From Modicisalibacter luteus DSM 23508 (GTDB lineage Bacteria; Pseudomonadota; Gammaproteobacteria; Pseudomonadales; Halomonadaceae): a stretch of DNA of 64,000 nucleotides. This document shows positions 48,879 through 57,223 of the stretch, one piece after another. Location: positions 1 to 64,000 of the forward strand of contig NZ_KB900006.1 of assembly GCF_000378505.1 (NCBI RefSeq). The letters run 5' to 3'. A program made the translations under genes and the position numbers. Under the pieces are notes generated by a model that saw only the letters and a list, made by a program, of their open reading frames with translations, had not been told where the DNA came from and ran no database searches. How positions within the stretch are numbered: position 1 is the first letter of the stretch; every line of letters starts with the position of its first letter.

Positions 48879-49012
48879 GCGGCAGGAATGTCCTCGGCTC
48901 TTGGACCAGGCATGCCAACGGCAGCCCATCAATGATAGTGAACGAAACGCACTATTCTAAACGGCTTGGGGAGAGGCGAAAAGCATGGCCAGGTAGGAAG
49001 CGGCCAGAAATG

Positions 49013-49123
49013 GAGGCGGCCCACCAGCCACATCCCGGCACACGCAGCCACCACTACCGTTGCTCCCTTCCGGGCCTGGCGGGGTTCGCGGTTTAGCGTT
49101 GCGGGAGGACCGATGGGCCACCA
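49013..49123 (-). ncRNA. ffs: Signal recognition particle RNA (4.5S)
   Basis: Minus strand contains the conserved SRP core, with CAGGCCCGGAAGGGAGCA as the apical loop region and GCGTGTGCCGGGATGT in the 3' arm. The ends pair (GGTGGCCCA with TGGGCCGCC), giving about 111 bases. It is placed just upstream of dnaX, as in many gammaproteobacteria. Confidence 0.95.
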
Positions 49124-49207
49124 CAAACATGCCTGCACGAAAACGCGTTTCGGCGAGACAAGCCCCACAAGCGCTTGTGCATCAATGCGTTGTGGAACGA
49201 GGCAGCA

Positions 49208-49236
49208 CTATACCAGTACAGAGGAGGCGCATCAAG
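49208..49236 (-). promoter_or_regulatory. Candidate ffs promoter
   Basis: Minus strand TTGATG, 17-base spacer, TATAGT, with TGG in front of the -10. Transcription would start near 49201, about 78 bases before the mature SRP RNA. The leader contains CACAAGCGCTTGTG, a 14-base palindrome (49166-49179). Confidence 0.6.
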
Positions 49237-49366
49237 CATCCCTCCCCCCTTCTCGATAAGACAGGCTGTATCCTCGGTAAACATACGAAAAACTGATATT
49301 AGATATAAATAACTATAAGTTTGACACTTTATTCATCTTCGCGACTGCTACCCTTATCTTATTATT

Positions 49367-49393
49367 AAAAAGCACGGAATATTTCTGCTTTTT
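49367..49393 (+). promoter_or_regulatory. Leader hairpin before the ATP-grasp gene
   Basis: AAAAAGCA/TGCTTTTT with an 11-base loop, ending in a T run, 28 bases before the start codon. It lies in an AT-rich leader (about 49265-49410). It could be a weak attenuator. TATAAT at 49393-49398 overlaps its end, but no fitting -35 is seen. Confidence 0.4.
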
Positions 49394-49421
49394 ATAATAT
49401 TAACTAAACAGGAGCGAACTG

Positions 49422-50645
49422 ATGGACAAGGATCCGAACAAAGGCTACATCGCTATGCTCGGCTGGAGTCTCAACGCCATTGAGGCTCTAGAAAGGTTTG
49501 ATCGTCGCTACGTCATCGTGGCCCCCGACTGGGCACAGGAATATTGCGAACAACATAATATTCCTTATATTCCTTGGAATTTTGAGCGTCTCAATGACCG
49601 TTCAATGGAAATTGCCGAGACGCTAAAGGATATGCAAGTCGACGTTGCCATTCCGCTATTCGAGGAGACCGTAGAGTGGGCCGGCGCCATTAACTCGGTA
49701 CTCATGGACAATCCACGCCTGTATGGTCAGTCCATCCTGTTCCGCGACAAGGCATTGATGAAACGTCGTGCCCAGTTGGGCGGCATTCGTGTCGGCATCT
49801 TTGAGGAAGCTCATGATCGTGAGGATGTGGTGCGTTTCCTCAAACGCGTCAACCAGACCCTGCTCAAACTCGACGGCGATCCTAACGACCCGATTCACCT
49901 TAAAGCCTTCGACAAGGCGGGCTGTCTGGGACACCGTGTCATTCGCACCCCCGACGAGATCGACATGATTCCCGAGGAAGAGTTTCCTGTCTTGATGGAG
50001 AGTCACCTGGATGGGTGGGAATTCGCCGTCGAGGCTTGGATTCATGACGGCAAGATTCGCTTCCTCAACATTTCCGAGTACGTGACGCTGGGCTATTCGG
50101 TATTCGTTCCCGCCACCCCGGAGCTAGAGAAGTACCGTCCGCAGATCACGGCTCAGATCGAAAAGCTGATCAAGACGTTCGATATTCAGTTCGGCTTCAT
50201 CCATCCTGAATACTTCGTCACTAGCGATGGCGAAATGTACTTCGGCGAAGTCGCCTACCGGCCACCTGGATTCAAGGTCTTCGAACTCCTCGAGCGTGCC
50301 TATGGCTTCAACGCCTACCAGGCGATGGTATTGATGTTCGATCCCAAGACTACCGAGGAGGAGATCACCGCCTTCTTCCCGCGCGAAGTGGTCGATGCCA
50401 AGGGCTATGCAGGATGCTTCGGGGTCTACCCTCGGCGGCGTGTCGTCAGCCGACTGGAAATTCCCGAGGAAACCGAGCAGCACGAGTATTTCGAATCCCA
50501 CGAACTCACCACCCCCCTCGAGGAAACCGTCACCAAACGTACGGCCTTCGGAACACACTGGGGTCTGATATATTTCTTCGGTGACGAGCCGCACAAGATG
50601 CGCGATCTCCTCAAGCGTCAGGAAGAACTTGATTTCTATGTCTGA
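49422..50645 (+). CDS. ATP-grasp ligase, unknown substrate
   Basis: 407-residue cytosolic protein. N-terminal Rossmann-like pre-ATP-grasp region (1-100), then DKALMKRRAQLGGIRVG (109-125), the second ATP-binding Lys in HLKAFDKAGCLG (Lys161), a hinge-acid segment (Glu193, Glu204) and the metal site GFIHPEYF...EVAYRPPG (Glu263, Glu276, Arg280). This is the carboxylate-amine/peptide ligase pattern; the usual metal-ligand Asn two residues after Glu276 is Ala278. AGGAG is 7 bases before ATG 49422. It is followed after 24 bases by the papain-like protein gene. It probably forms an amide, but substrates are not known. Confidence 0.8.
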   Translation: MDKDPNKGYIAMLGWSLNAIEALERFDRRYVIVAPDWAQEYCEQHNIPYIPWNFERLNDRSMEIAETLKDMQVDVAIPLFEETVEWAGAINSVLMDNPRLYGQSILFRDKALMKRRAQLGGIRVGIFEEAHDREDVVRFLKRVNQTLLKLDGDPNDPIHLKAFDKAGCLGHRVIRTPDEIDMIPEEEFPVLMESHLDGWEFAVEAWIHDGKIRFLNISEYVTLGYSVFVPATPELEKYRPQITAQIEKLIKTFDIQFGFIHPEYFVTSDGEMYFGEVAYRPPGFKVFELLERAYGFNAYQAMVLMFDPKTTEEEITAFFPREVVDAKGYAGCFGVYPRRRVVSRLEIPEETEQHEYFESHELTTPLEETVTKRTAFGTHWGLIYFFGDEPHKMRDLLKRQEELDFYV

Positions 50646-50669
50646 CCATTGGTGAAAAAAGGAACCTGT

Positions 50670-52688
50670 TTGACTACCGAAGACCGTACCGACAGTGGGG
50701 GCGAGCTGCCCCCACTACTGGCCAAGCTGGACGATGCTGCACAAGCCCTGGCCCAGACCAGCTCATTCGCCAAGTCGCTCAAGAGCGGGCGTGTCCTGCA
50801 CGCAGCAAGGCGTGTGGTTATGGTCGAAGGTGGCTGCGAGGCTCTAGAAAGCCGCATGCCCTCGCTGGAAAGCGCCGGAATTTTCGAAGGTTCGGATTGG
50901 TCGCAGCCGCAAATTCTTTTGCCTGCCTTGGCCAAATACTCCCTTACAGCACCTGCGACCGAAACTGTCATGCTGGAAGCCTTGAGCGAACTGCGAATGC
51001 TGGCTGTCGCTCGGGGCAACTACATTCACCCCTCGATTTCACAACAGCAGGCCCACCATCACCTGACCCAGGTTCTTGCGCTTAACCTGGACCTTCTTTT
51101 CATGCCGCCCAGCGAGGCTGAGCGGACGCGCCAGGGCAGCCTGGCACTGCTGACTCGACGCTTGTTCCAGTATCTAGCCGATGGCATCGGCTACGAACAC
51201 ATCGTCGACAAGCTGATCGACGAGATCTGGCGCATCCTTGAGCAGCGTCCCATCCAGGTGGATGCCGTAAAGCAAATGATCCTGCAAATTGCCGCCTGCC
51301 AGGCTAACCCTGCCATCGAACTGGGTAGCAGTGGACAAGGAGCGGATCGCTTAATCAGCAGCCTGTTCGGGACAACCAACGGCTGTCGGGAGGATCCGGG
51401 GCTCGATACCTACCAGCAACGCCTCGAATCGATGGACAACGCGGCCCTGCAATACGAGGCCACCGGCTTTGCCCGGGCAATGCATGATACCGGCCTGGTC
51501 TCCCCCTATCACTCGCAGTTGATGCGTTTCTTGCTTGAACGGGGCGATCATTTGTTGAGCGAGGCCATGGGGCTCTCCAGCACCGGACGCGACTGCCTGC
51601 TGTGCTACCGGGAACTGGTACATGCCATGATCGACCTTGCCGTGCACCCACAGTCGCCACAGGCCATCTATGGCCTCGCTCTGTTGCTTGAGCGAGGCAT
51701 TCTCTACCAGCCTCCGGTCGCTCCCGCTCTGTGGCGCCAAGTCGCTCTGCCGCTATCCCCTTATTCGCAGCAACGCCTACATATCGCGTTCGGTGATACG
51801 CTCTCCCCTGCCGCTCGCCTCATGGAAGGCGTTCTGTGCATGCTCGGCCAGCCATTGGGTGTCGGCCAAGGCAACAACCCAACCTGCCAGTCAGCACGTG
51901 CATTGTCGATGTGGGCCTACAACGACCCCGACTATCTGCTGCAGATGGTGGCCTGGGCTGCACGAGACGATGAAATCATCATGCATTTCGAAGGTCAGCC
52001 AGTCTCATCACGGGAAAACCCCGATGGTGTCGCCAAGCAGCTACCTATCGATCTGGACCCAGTATCCCTGTTGGTGGTGCCACACCTAGATCGCATCTAT
52101 GCGGAAATGGGCCGGCGCTGTATCGGACGGGACGAGGATCCCCATCGCTGGATCAACCCGGAGTTCCATGGCTGGTGGGCCGGGCGCGGCTTCCGCATCG
52201 CCGTTGATATCGCCACCGGGCAATTGCATGGCCTCGATGACTTCCTGCGCTACTTTTATGCCAGTTATCATCCTTTCTATAACGGCAATCAGCCGTTGAT
52301 TCACCCACAACCGGCGGGCATCGCCATCACCGACAGCGCCGCCCGCTTTATCGGCTGGCATGCCATCACGCTGCTACGAGTCAGCCTTGACCCCCAGCAG
52401 GTCATGCGGATGTATTTCTTCAACCCCAATAACGACAGCGGTCAGGATTGGGGGGATGGGGTCGTCGTCAGCACCTCAGGCAATGGAGAACGTTTCGGCG
52501 AAGCTTCACTCCCCTTTGAGGACTTCGCTTCGCGCCTGTACATTTTCCACTATGATCCACTCGAACCCGGTACGCCCACGAACATCGACCCCCAAAGCAT
52601 CGAGACCGTAATTGGCAAGATCCAGCGAAGCTGGGGCGCCGACCGTCAACCACCCGGTGGATTGCAGGCAAGCACAGGCGAGACTTGA
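50670..52688 (+). CDS. Large protein with papain/calpain-like catalytic pattern
   Basis: 672 residues, no signal peptide or membrane segment. Residues ~1-380 are mostly helical, with no family recognised. From ~395 a papain-fold pattern appears: QGNNPTCQSARALS with Gln400 and Cys406 six residues apart (papain: Gln19, Cys25), GWHAITLLRV with His564, and YFFNPNN with Asn585, followed by DWGDG. Cys-His spacing of 158 is close to calpain (Cys105-His262). The frame opens at 50649, but TTG 50670 is chosen because AAGGA lies 6 bases ahead. Role unknown: peptidase, amidase or transferase acting with the ATP-grasp enzyme is inference. Confidence 0.7.
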   Translation: MTTEDRTDSGGELPPLLAKLDDAAQALAQTSSFAKSLKSGRVLHAARRVVMVEGGCEALESRMPSLESAGIFEGSDWSQPQILLPALAKYSLTAPATETVMLEALSELRMLAVARGNYIHPSISQQQAHHHLTQVLALNLDLLFMPPSEAERTRQGSLALLTRRLFQYLADGIGYEHIVDKLIDEIWRILEQRPIQVDAVKQMILQIAACQANPAIELGSSGQGADRLISSLFGTTNGCREDPGLDTYQQRLESMDNAALQYEATGFARAMHDTGLVSPYHSQLMRFLLERGDHLLSEAMGLSSTGRDCLLCYRELVHAMIDLAVHPQSPQAIYGLALLLERGILYQPPVAPALWRQVALPLSPYSQQRLHIAFGDTLSPAARLMEGVLCMLGQPLGVGQGNNPTCQSARALSMWAYNDPDYLLQMVAWAARDDEIIMHFEGQPVSSRENPDGVAKQLPIDLDPVSLLVVPHLDRIYAEMGRRCIGRDEDPHRWINPEFHGWWAGRGFRIAVDIATGQLHGLDDFLRYFYASYHPFYNGNQPLIHPQPAGIAITDSAARFIGWHAITLLRVSLDPQQVMRMYFFNPNNDSGQDWGDGVVVSTSGNGERFGEASLPFEDFASRLYIFHYDPLEPGTPTNIDPQSIETVIGKIQRSWGADRQPPGGLQASTGET

Positions 52689-52700
52689 GTCCCTAAACGT

Positions 52701-52734
52701 GAATCCCCCGATAGCTTGCGCTACCGGGGGATTC
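52701..52734. terminator. Hairpin between papain-like gene and tctA
   Basis: GAATCCCCCGATAGC/GCTACCGGGGGATTC with one mismatch and a 4-base loop, in the gap between convergent genes. Little T follows. Confidence 0.7.
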
Positions 52735-52770
52735 GCCTCGCAGGCCAGGCTAGCCGGCTCGACTACCGAC

Positions 52771-54294
52771 TCAGTCTGTCTGGTTGCCGTGCCCGGCCGC
52801 CGCCTGCATGCGACGACGCAGGATCGGCCCGACGATGACCGGCAGGATCAATCCGACGATCGCCACGACCCACAGCCCGATGGCCAGACCGCTGTCCCAC
52901 AGCGCCGTCCAGTCGCCATCGGCGATGTCCAGCGTGTGACGCAGGTTCTTCTCCATCTCCGGCCCCAGCAGCAACCCGAGGATGATCGGCACCAGCGGAA
53001 TCTCCAGCTTGCGCAGGAAGTAGCCGAGTACCCCGAAGGCCACCATGAAGTACAGGTCGAACGCCGAGTTGCTGATCGAGTAGATGCCCACGAAGGCCAC
53101 CATGGTCACGATCGGCAGCAGGTACATCGGCGGTACCGACAGCAGCTTGACGAAGATGCCCACCATCGGAATGTTGAGCAACAGCAGCAGGAAGTTGCCG
53201 ATCAGCAGCGCCGCGATCACGCCCCAGACGATGTCGGCGTTCTGGGTGAACATCAACGGCCCGGGGGTAATGTTCATCGAGATCAGCAGTGCCAGCAGGA
53301 CGGCAGTGGTGCCACTACCCGGCACGCCGAGGGTCAGCATGGGCACCAATGCCCCGGAAGACGCCCCGTTGTTACCGGCCTCGGGCGCCGCCACGCCGCG
53401 CGGGTCGCCTTCACCGAAGCTGCCCTTCTTGCCGAGGATCTTCTTCTCCAGCGTGTAGCTGATGAAGCTGCCCAGCGAGGCCCCGGCCCCCGGCAGCACC
53501 CCGGCGATGAAGCCGAGAACCCCACCACGGATGCTGGTCGGCATGATCGCGAGGACCTCCCGCCAGGAGAGCTTGAGCTTGTTGACGATCATCGGGCCCT
53601 TGCCGCCGCCAGCGCGGTCCTCGATGAAGAACAGCAGCTCGGAGATCGCGAACAGACCGACGATGGCGATAATGAAATCGATGCCTTCGTAGAGATGCAG
53701 CGAGCCGAAGGTGTAGCGCTGCGTGCCGGTGGAATCGATGCCCACAGTGGCGATCATCAGGCCAATCGCGGCGGCCAGAATGGTCTTGACCGGGTTCTTG
53801 CCAGTGATGCCGCCCAGCGTGGCAAAGGCCAGCACAAACAGCGCGAAATACTCCGCCGCCCCGAAGGTCAGCGCGAACCTGGCCAGCAGCGGCGCCAGCA
53901 TGATCAGGCCGACCGTGGCGATCAGGCTGCCCATGAACGAAGCGATCGCCGAAATCGCCAGCGCTTCGGCCGCCTTGCCCTTCTGGGCCATCGGGTAGCC
54001 GTCGAGGCAGGTCATCATCGCCGGCTCGTCACCGGGGATATTCAGAAGAATCGAGGAGATACGCCCGCCGTACATCGCCCCGGCGTATACCGCCGTGAGC
54101 ATGATCAGCGCCGTTTCCGGCTTCAGCCCCAGGGTGAAGGCCAGCGGAATCAGAATGGCGACCCCGTTGGCCGGCCCGAGACCGGGCAATGCGCCGATCA
54201 GGGTACCCAGGAAGGCCCCCATCAGCGCGAACATCAGGTTGTGCGGCTGCAGGGCAACGCCGAACCCGTCCATCAGATACCCGAGGGTTTCCAT
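52771..54294 (-). CDS. tctA: Tripartite tricarboxylate transporter large subunit TctA
   Basis: Main membrane subunit of a TTT carrier, about 507 residues with about 11-12 segments; ALPGLGPANGVAILIP and GVLPGAGASLGSFISY are the two inverted family motifs. The start ATG overlaps the tctB stop (TGATG). The antisense strand is open for 579 codons, an artefact of GC codon bias. Substrate (citrate or other carboxylate) is set by TctC. Confidence 0.94.
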   Translation of the reverse strand: METLGYLMDGFGVALQPHNLMFALMGAFLGTLIGALPGLGPANGVAILIPLAFTLGLKPETALIMLTAVYAGAMYGGRISSILLNIPGDEPAMMTCLDGYPMAQKGKAAEALAISAIASFMGSLIATVGLIMLAPLLARFALTFGAAEYFALFVLAFATLGGITGKNPVKTILAAAIGLMIATVGIDSTGTQRYTFGSLHLYEGIDFIIAIVGLFAISELLFFIEDRAGGGKGPMIVNKLKLSWREVLAIMPTSIRGGVLGFIAGVLPGAGASLGSFISYTLEKKILGKKGSFGEGDPRGVAAPEAGNNGASSGALVPMLTLGVPGSGTTAVLLALLISMNITPGPLMFTQNADIVWGVIAALLIGNFLLLLLNIPMVGIFVKLLSVPPMYLLPIVTMVAFVGIYSISNSAFDLYFMVAFGVLGYFLRKLEIPLVPIILGLLLGPEMEKNLRHTLDIADGDWTALWDSGLAIGLWVVAIVGLILPVIVGPILRRRMQAAAGHGNQTD

Positions 54295-54746
54295 CAACTT
54301 CCCTCCAGCACGCTAAGCACACCCAGTGGCAACGCCAGATCGAGTGCGTAGGTAAACAGTAGAAAGACCACGACACCCGCCACGCCCCCGGTGACAAACG
54401 CACGCACCGGTGCGGCGCCCATGCGCCAGCACAGCGTCCCCACCGCCAGCAGGGTGGACACGATGAAGCCGAGCGGCTCCAGCAGCAGCGTGTAGGCAAT
54501 CAGCACCAGCACGGCGATGACCAGTTCCAGGACGATGCGCCCCTTGGGCCAGGCATTGTCGGGGTCCGGCTTGACGATCAGGTAGAGGCTGGACAGCGCC
54601 AGCACTACCGCGATTACCTTGGGAAAGGTTTCGGGGCCGACCGACTCGGCCCCACCGAATGGCTCCGGGAACTGCGTGGCGCCCCAGCCGTACGCGACGG
54701 CCAGGACGAGCATCAGTATTCCGAAGATGCGGTCGTTAAGTGTCAT
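54294..54746 (-). CDS. tctB: Tripartite tricarboxylate transporter small subunit TctB
   Basis: 150 residues with four membrane segments; the PFGGAESVGPETFPKVIAVV loop is typical of TctB. Overlaps both neighbours (TAATG with tctC, TGATG with tctA), so TctC, B and A are made together. Confidence 0.9.
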   Translation of the reverse strand: MTLNDRIFGILMLVLAVAYGWGATQFPEPFGGAESVGPETFPKVIAVVLALSSLYLIVKPDPDNAWPKGRIVLELVIAVLVLIAYTLLLEPLGFIVSTLLAVGTLCWRMGAAPVRAFVTGGVAGVVVFLLFTYALDLALPLGVLSVLEGS

Positions 54747-55732
54747 TACTTGATCAACCCGATTTCTTTGGAAAGCGACTCAATATCGTTGATCTGATTC
54801 TTGACGAAATCTTCGAACTCGGCACCGGTAGCGTGGAACGGCATCAGGCCATTGTTCTGCATGACGTTCTTCCACTCTTCGCTCTGGTAGACGGTGTCCA
54901 TCGCGTTGATCCAGTACTGCTTGGCATCATCCGAGATATCCGCCGGCATGTAGAAGCCGCGCCAGTTCGGACCGACAGCATCGATCCCCTGCTCCTTGGC
55001 AGTCGGGATATCACTGAAGTCGCCAGGCAGGCGCTCATCGGCGAGGACGGCCAGGACGCGCAGGTCACCGGACTCCATGAAACCCTGGGCTTCCGTGATG
55101 TCGCCAGTGAAAGCATCGACGTGACCGCCGACCACCTGAGTCATGGCCTCACCGCCGTTGTTGTACGACAGGTAGGGAATGCGCGGCAGACTATCGACAC
55201 CAGCGGACTTGGCAGCAATCAATACTTTCAGGTGATCCCAGCCACCCTTGGCGCTACCCCCGGCGAACTTGACGCTACGCGGGTCTTCCTTCAGCGCGTT
55301 CATCAGCGACGGTAGATCCTGGTACTTGGAATCCTTGGATACGGCAATGACGCCATAATCTGCACCCAGCGCACCGATCCAGTTGACCATGTCGGCATCC
55401 AGGCCCTGGAACTGACCCTGGGCAAGGCGTGTAGTGGTCGCGGTAGACGCTGCGACCAGCAACTTCTCGTTACCGGCTCGCTTGCTGACGGTGTGAGCGT
55501 AGGCAACACCGCCACCGGCACCGGCCATGTTGATGGTCTGGACACTGGCCGGTACCAGGTCGAGCTCTTCCAGTACATTACCCACACTCCGGCAGGTGAA
55601 GTCCCAACCGCCGCCTGGATCTGACGGAGCGATACATTCCACCTTGCCTGTTGGCTCGAAAGCCATGGCCATGCTGGTGCCGAGCGTTAAGGTCGCTGCG
55701 GCCAAAAATTTGAGTGGCGTTTTCATTGACAT
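54746..55732 (-). CDS. tctC: Tricarboxylate-binding protein TctC
   Basis: Periplasmic receptor of the TTT carrier, 328 residues. Signal peptide about 1-24 (ending AMA), then VECIAPSDPGGGWDFTCR, the binding loop of the Bug/TctC family, and VGGHVDAFTGD. Binds a dicarboxylate or tricarboxylate; exact ligand unknown. The frame continues upstream; ATG 55732 is preceded by GGGGA. A second in-frame Met follows two codons later. It is divergent from the IclR gene. Confidence 0.93.
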   Translation of the reverse strand: MSMKTPLKFLAAATLTLGTSMAMAFEPTGKVECIAPSDPGGGWDFTCRSVGNVLEELDLVPASVQTINMAGAGGGVAYAHTVSKRAGNEKLLVAASTATTTRLAQGQFQGLDADMVNWIGALGADYGVIAVSKDSKYQDLPSLMNALKEDPRSVKFAGGSAKGGWDHLKVLIAAKSAGVDSLPRIPYLSYNNGGEAMTQVVGGHVDAFTGDITEAQGFMESGDLRVLAVLADERLPGDFSDIPTAKEQGIDAVGPNWRGFYMPADISDDAKQYWINAMDTVYQSEEWKNVMQNNGLMPFHATGAEFEDFVKNQINDIESLSKEIGLIK

Positions 55733-55952
55733 TGTCGTTCCCCAATCTGCGAAGTGTGTTGCAACGAACGATGACAAGACGCTTGGCTTGCCAGGAACTG
55801 ACAGCAACCTTACAATTCTGTAAGGCAGAACTCCGTTCCCTGGAGTGGAAAGCTAGGGACATTGCCTACCGGCGTCAACGCTTAACAGGCCTGCTTAGAC
55901 CAAAGTTGAACAAGGTTATCGTTCCGTCTTTTTTGTCACTGAGGCCCTAAAA

Positions 55953-56549
55953 ATGGCACAGGATCGCGTGGAATCCGTAGAGCGCGCCCTAACCGTTCTC
56001 GATGTCTTCGACTCGACTCAGGATCGCTTCACGCTTGCTGAACTGGCCAGTGCGACGGGCTACTACAAGAGCACCTTGCTGCGTTTGCTGAGTTCGCTGG
56101 AGCGCTTCGATTATGTGCAACGTGGCCAGGACGGCTGCTATCGGCTGGGACACGCTCCGGTGCGACTGGCTCGCCGCCACCTGCCCACTCGTCAACTCGA
56201 GGCCTGGATACAGCCGATACTCGAGTCGCTCGCACAGGCCAGCGGAGAAACCGCTGCGCTCGTCGAGGTCACAGGCAGCCATGCCGAATGCCGGCTAGCC
56301 TCGGTTTCCGACAGCCCGCTGCGTCATGAATTGCGCCCCGGCCAACGTTGGCGTGTTGAGCATGAGGTCTCTCCTGCCTGGGACTTCCCGGGTGGTATCA
56401 TGGTTTGTCGTCAAATAACCCATGCCGAAGAGATGCCGCCGCTCTGGCTGACCCTCTCGGGGCCGAGCAGCCGGCTCACGCCCGCCCTGGCCGACAGGCA
56501 CCTGAATGTTGCCCTGGCCGAGTTGAAACGGCGCCCGGCCGAGCGCTAA
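55953..56549 (+). CDS. Short IclR-type regulator
   Basis: 198 residues: winged helix-turn-helix (about 5-70; LAELASATGYYKSTLLRLLSSLERFDYV) and a shortened effector domain. Normal IclR proteins are about 250 residues and continue past the part ending here; a region of about 50 residues is lacking. GAGG precedes ATG 55953. It lies between divergent tctC and the tctD-like gene, so it may control either. Either a reduced functional form or a gene decayed at the 3' end. Confidence 0.8.
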   Translation: MAQDRVESVERALTVLDVFDSTQDRFTLAELASATGYYKSTLLRLLSSLERFDYVQRGQDGCYRLGHAPVRLARRHLPTRQLEAWIQPILESLAQASGETAALVEVTGSHAECRLASVSDSPLRHELRPGQRWRVEHEVSPAWDFPGGIMVCRQITHAEEMPPLWLTLSGPSSRLTPALADRHLNVALAELKRRPAER

Positions 56550-56560
56550 GCGAGGTTCCC

Positions 56561-57223
56561 ATGCAACTGCTACTCGTCGAGGACGATGCACTGCTTGCCG
56601 AAACGCTATCCGACGTCCTGCGACTGGATAGTCATCACGTCACGGCGATCGCCGAGGGCAACGAGGCACGCCGCCTATTGTCCTTTCCGGGTCATGGCCA
56701 GGATCTCGTTCTGCTCGACCTCAATCTACCGGGGTGCAACGGCCTAGAGGTTCTCGCGGCTCTACGCCAGCACGACAAGGAAACGCCTGTACTGATTCTG
56801 ACCGCCCGTGGCGCTATAGAGGACCGGGTCCATGGCCTAGATCTCGGCGCAGACGACTATCTGGCCAAACCGTTTGCGCTGGACGAACTCGAAGCACGCG
56901 TGCGGGCCCTGCTCCGTCGCCATGCCCGAAGTACGGCCCTGCAAGTCGGTAGTCTCGATTTCGATAGCTTGACCCAATGCTTTACCCTGAATGGCGAGAG
57001 GCTCAATCTGCCGCCCCGAGAACAGCGACTGCTCGGCTACCTGATGCGCCACGCTGGCGAGCCCGTCGACAAGGCACGTCTCGCGGAGGAGGCCTTTGCC
57101 GGCGAAGCCATGGGCGGCAACGCCATCGAGGTTTACGTACACCGGCTACGCCGCCGCCTTAGCGGCAGTGGCGTCGAAGTGCGCACGATTCGTGGCTTGG
57201 GTTATTTGCTGGAGTCGGTGTGA
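56561..57223 (+). CDS. tctD: OmpR-family response regulator (TctD-like)
   Basis: 220 residues: receiver domain with Asp53 (LLDLNLPG) and Lys near 102 (LAKPFALDELEARV), and a winged helix for DNA binding (about 125-218). GAGG precedes ATG 56561, 11 bases after the IclR stop. It overlaps the kinase gene by 4 bases (GTGA). Placed next to tctCBA, it should induce the transporter in response to its substrate. Confidence 0.9.
   Translation: MQLLLVEDDALLAETLSDVLRLDSHHVTAIAEGNEARRLLSFPGHGQDLVLLDLNLPGCNGLEVLAALRQHDKETPVLILTARGAIEDRVHGLDLGADDYLAKPFALDELEARVRALLRRHARSTALQVGSLDFDSLTQCFTLNGERLNLPPREQRLLGYLMRHAGEPVDKARLAEEAFAGEAMGGNAIEVYVHRLRRRLSGSGVEVRTIRGLGYLLESV

Noticed and set aside
49060-49296. Short + strand frames over the SRP RNA gene
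   Set aside because: They lie across a structured RNA gene and its promoter, and have no supporting signals.
52612-54351. A 579-codon open frame on the + strand opposite tctA/tctB
   Set aside because: Its translation is rich in Arg, Gln, Asp and His with no domain pattern. It mirrors the strong codon bias of the tctA and tctB genes, which have clear family motifs and a coupled tctCBA order.
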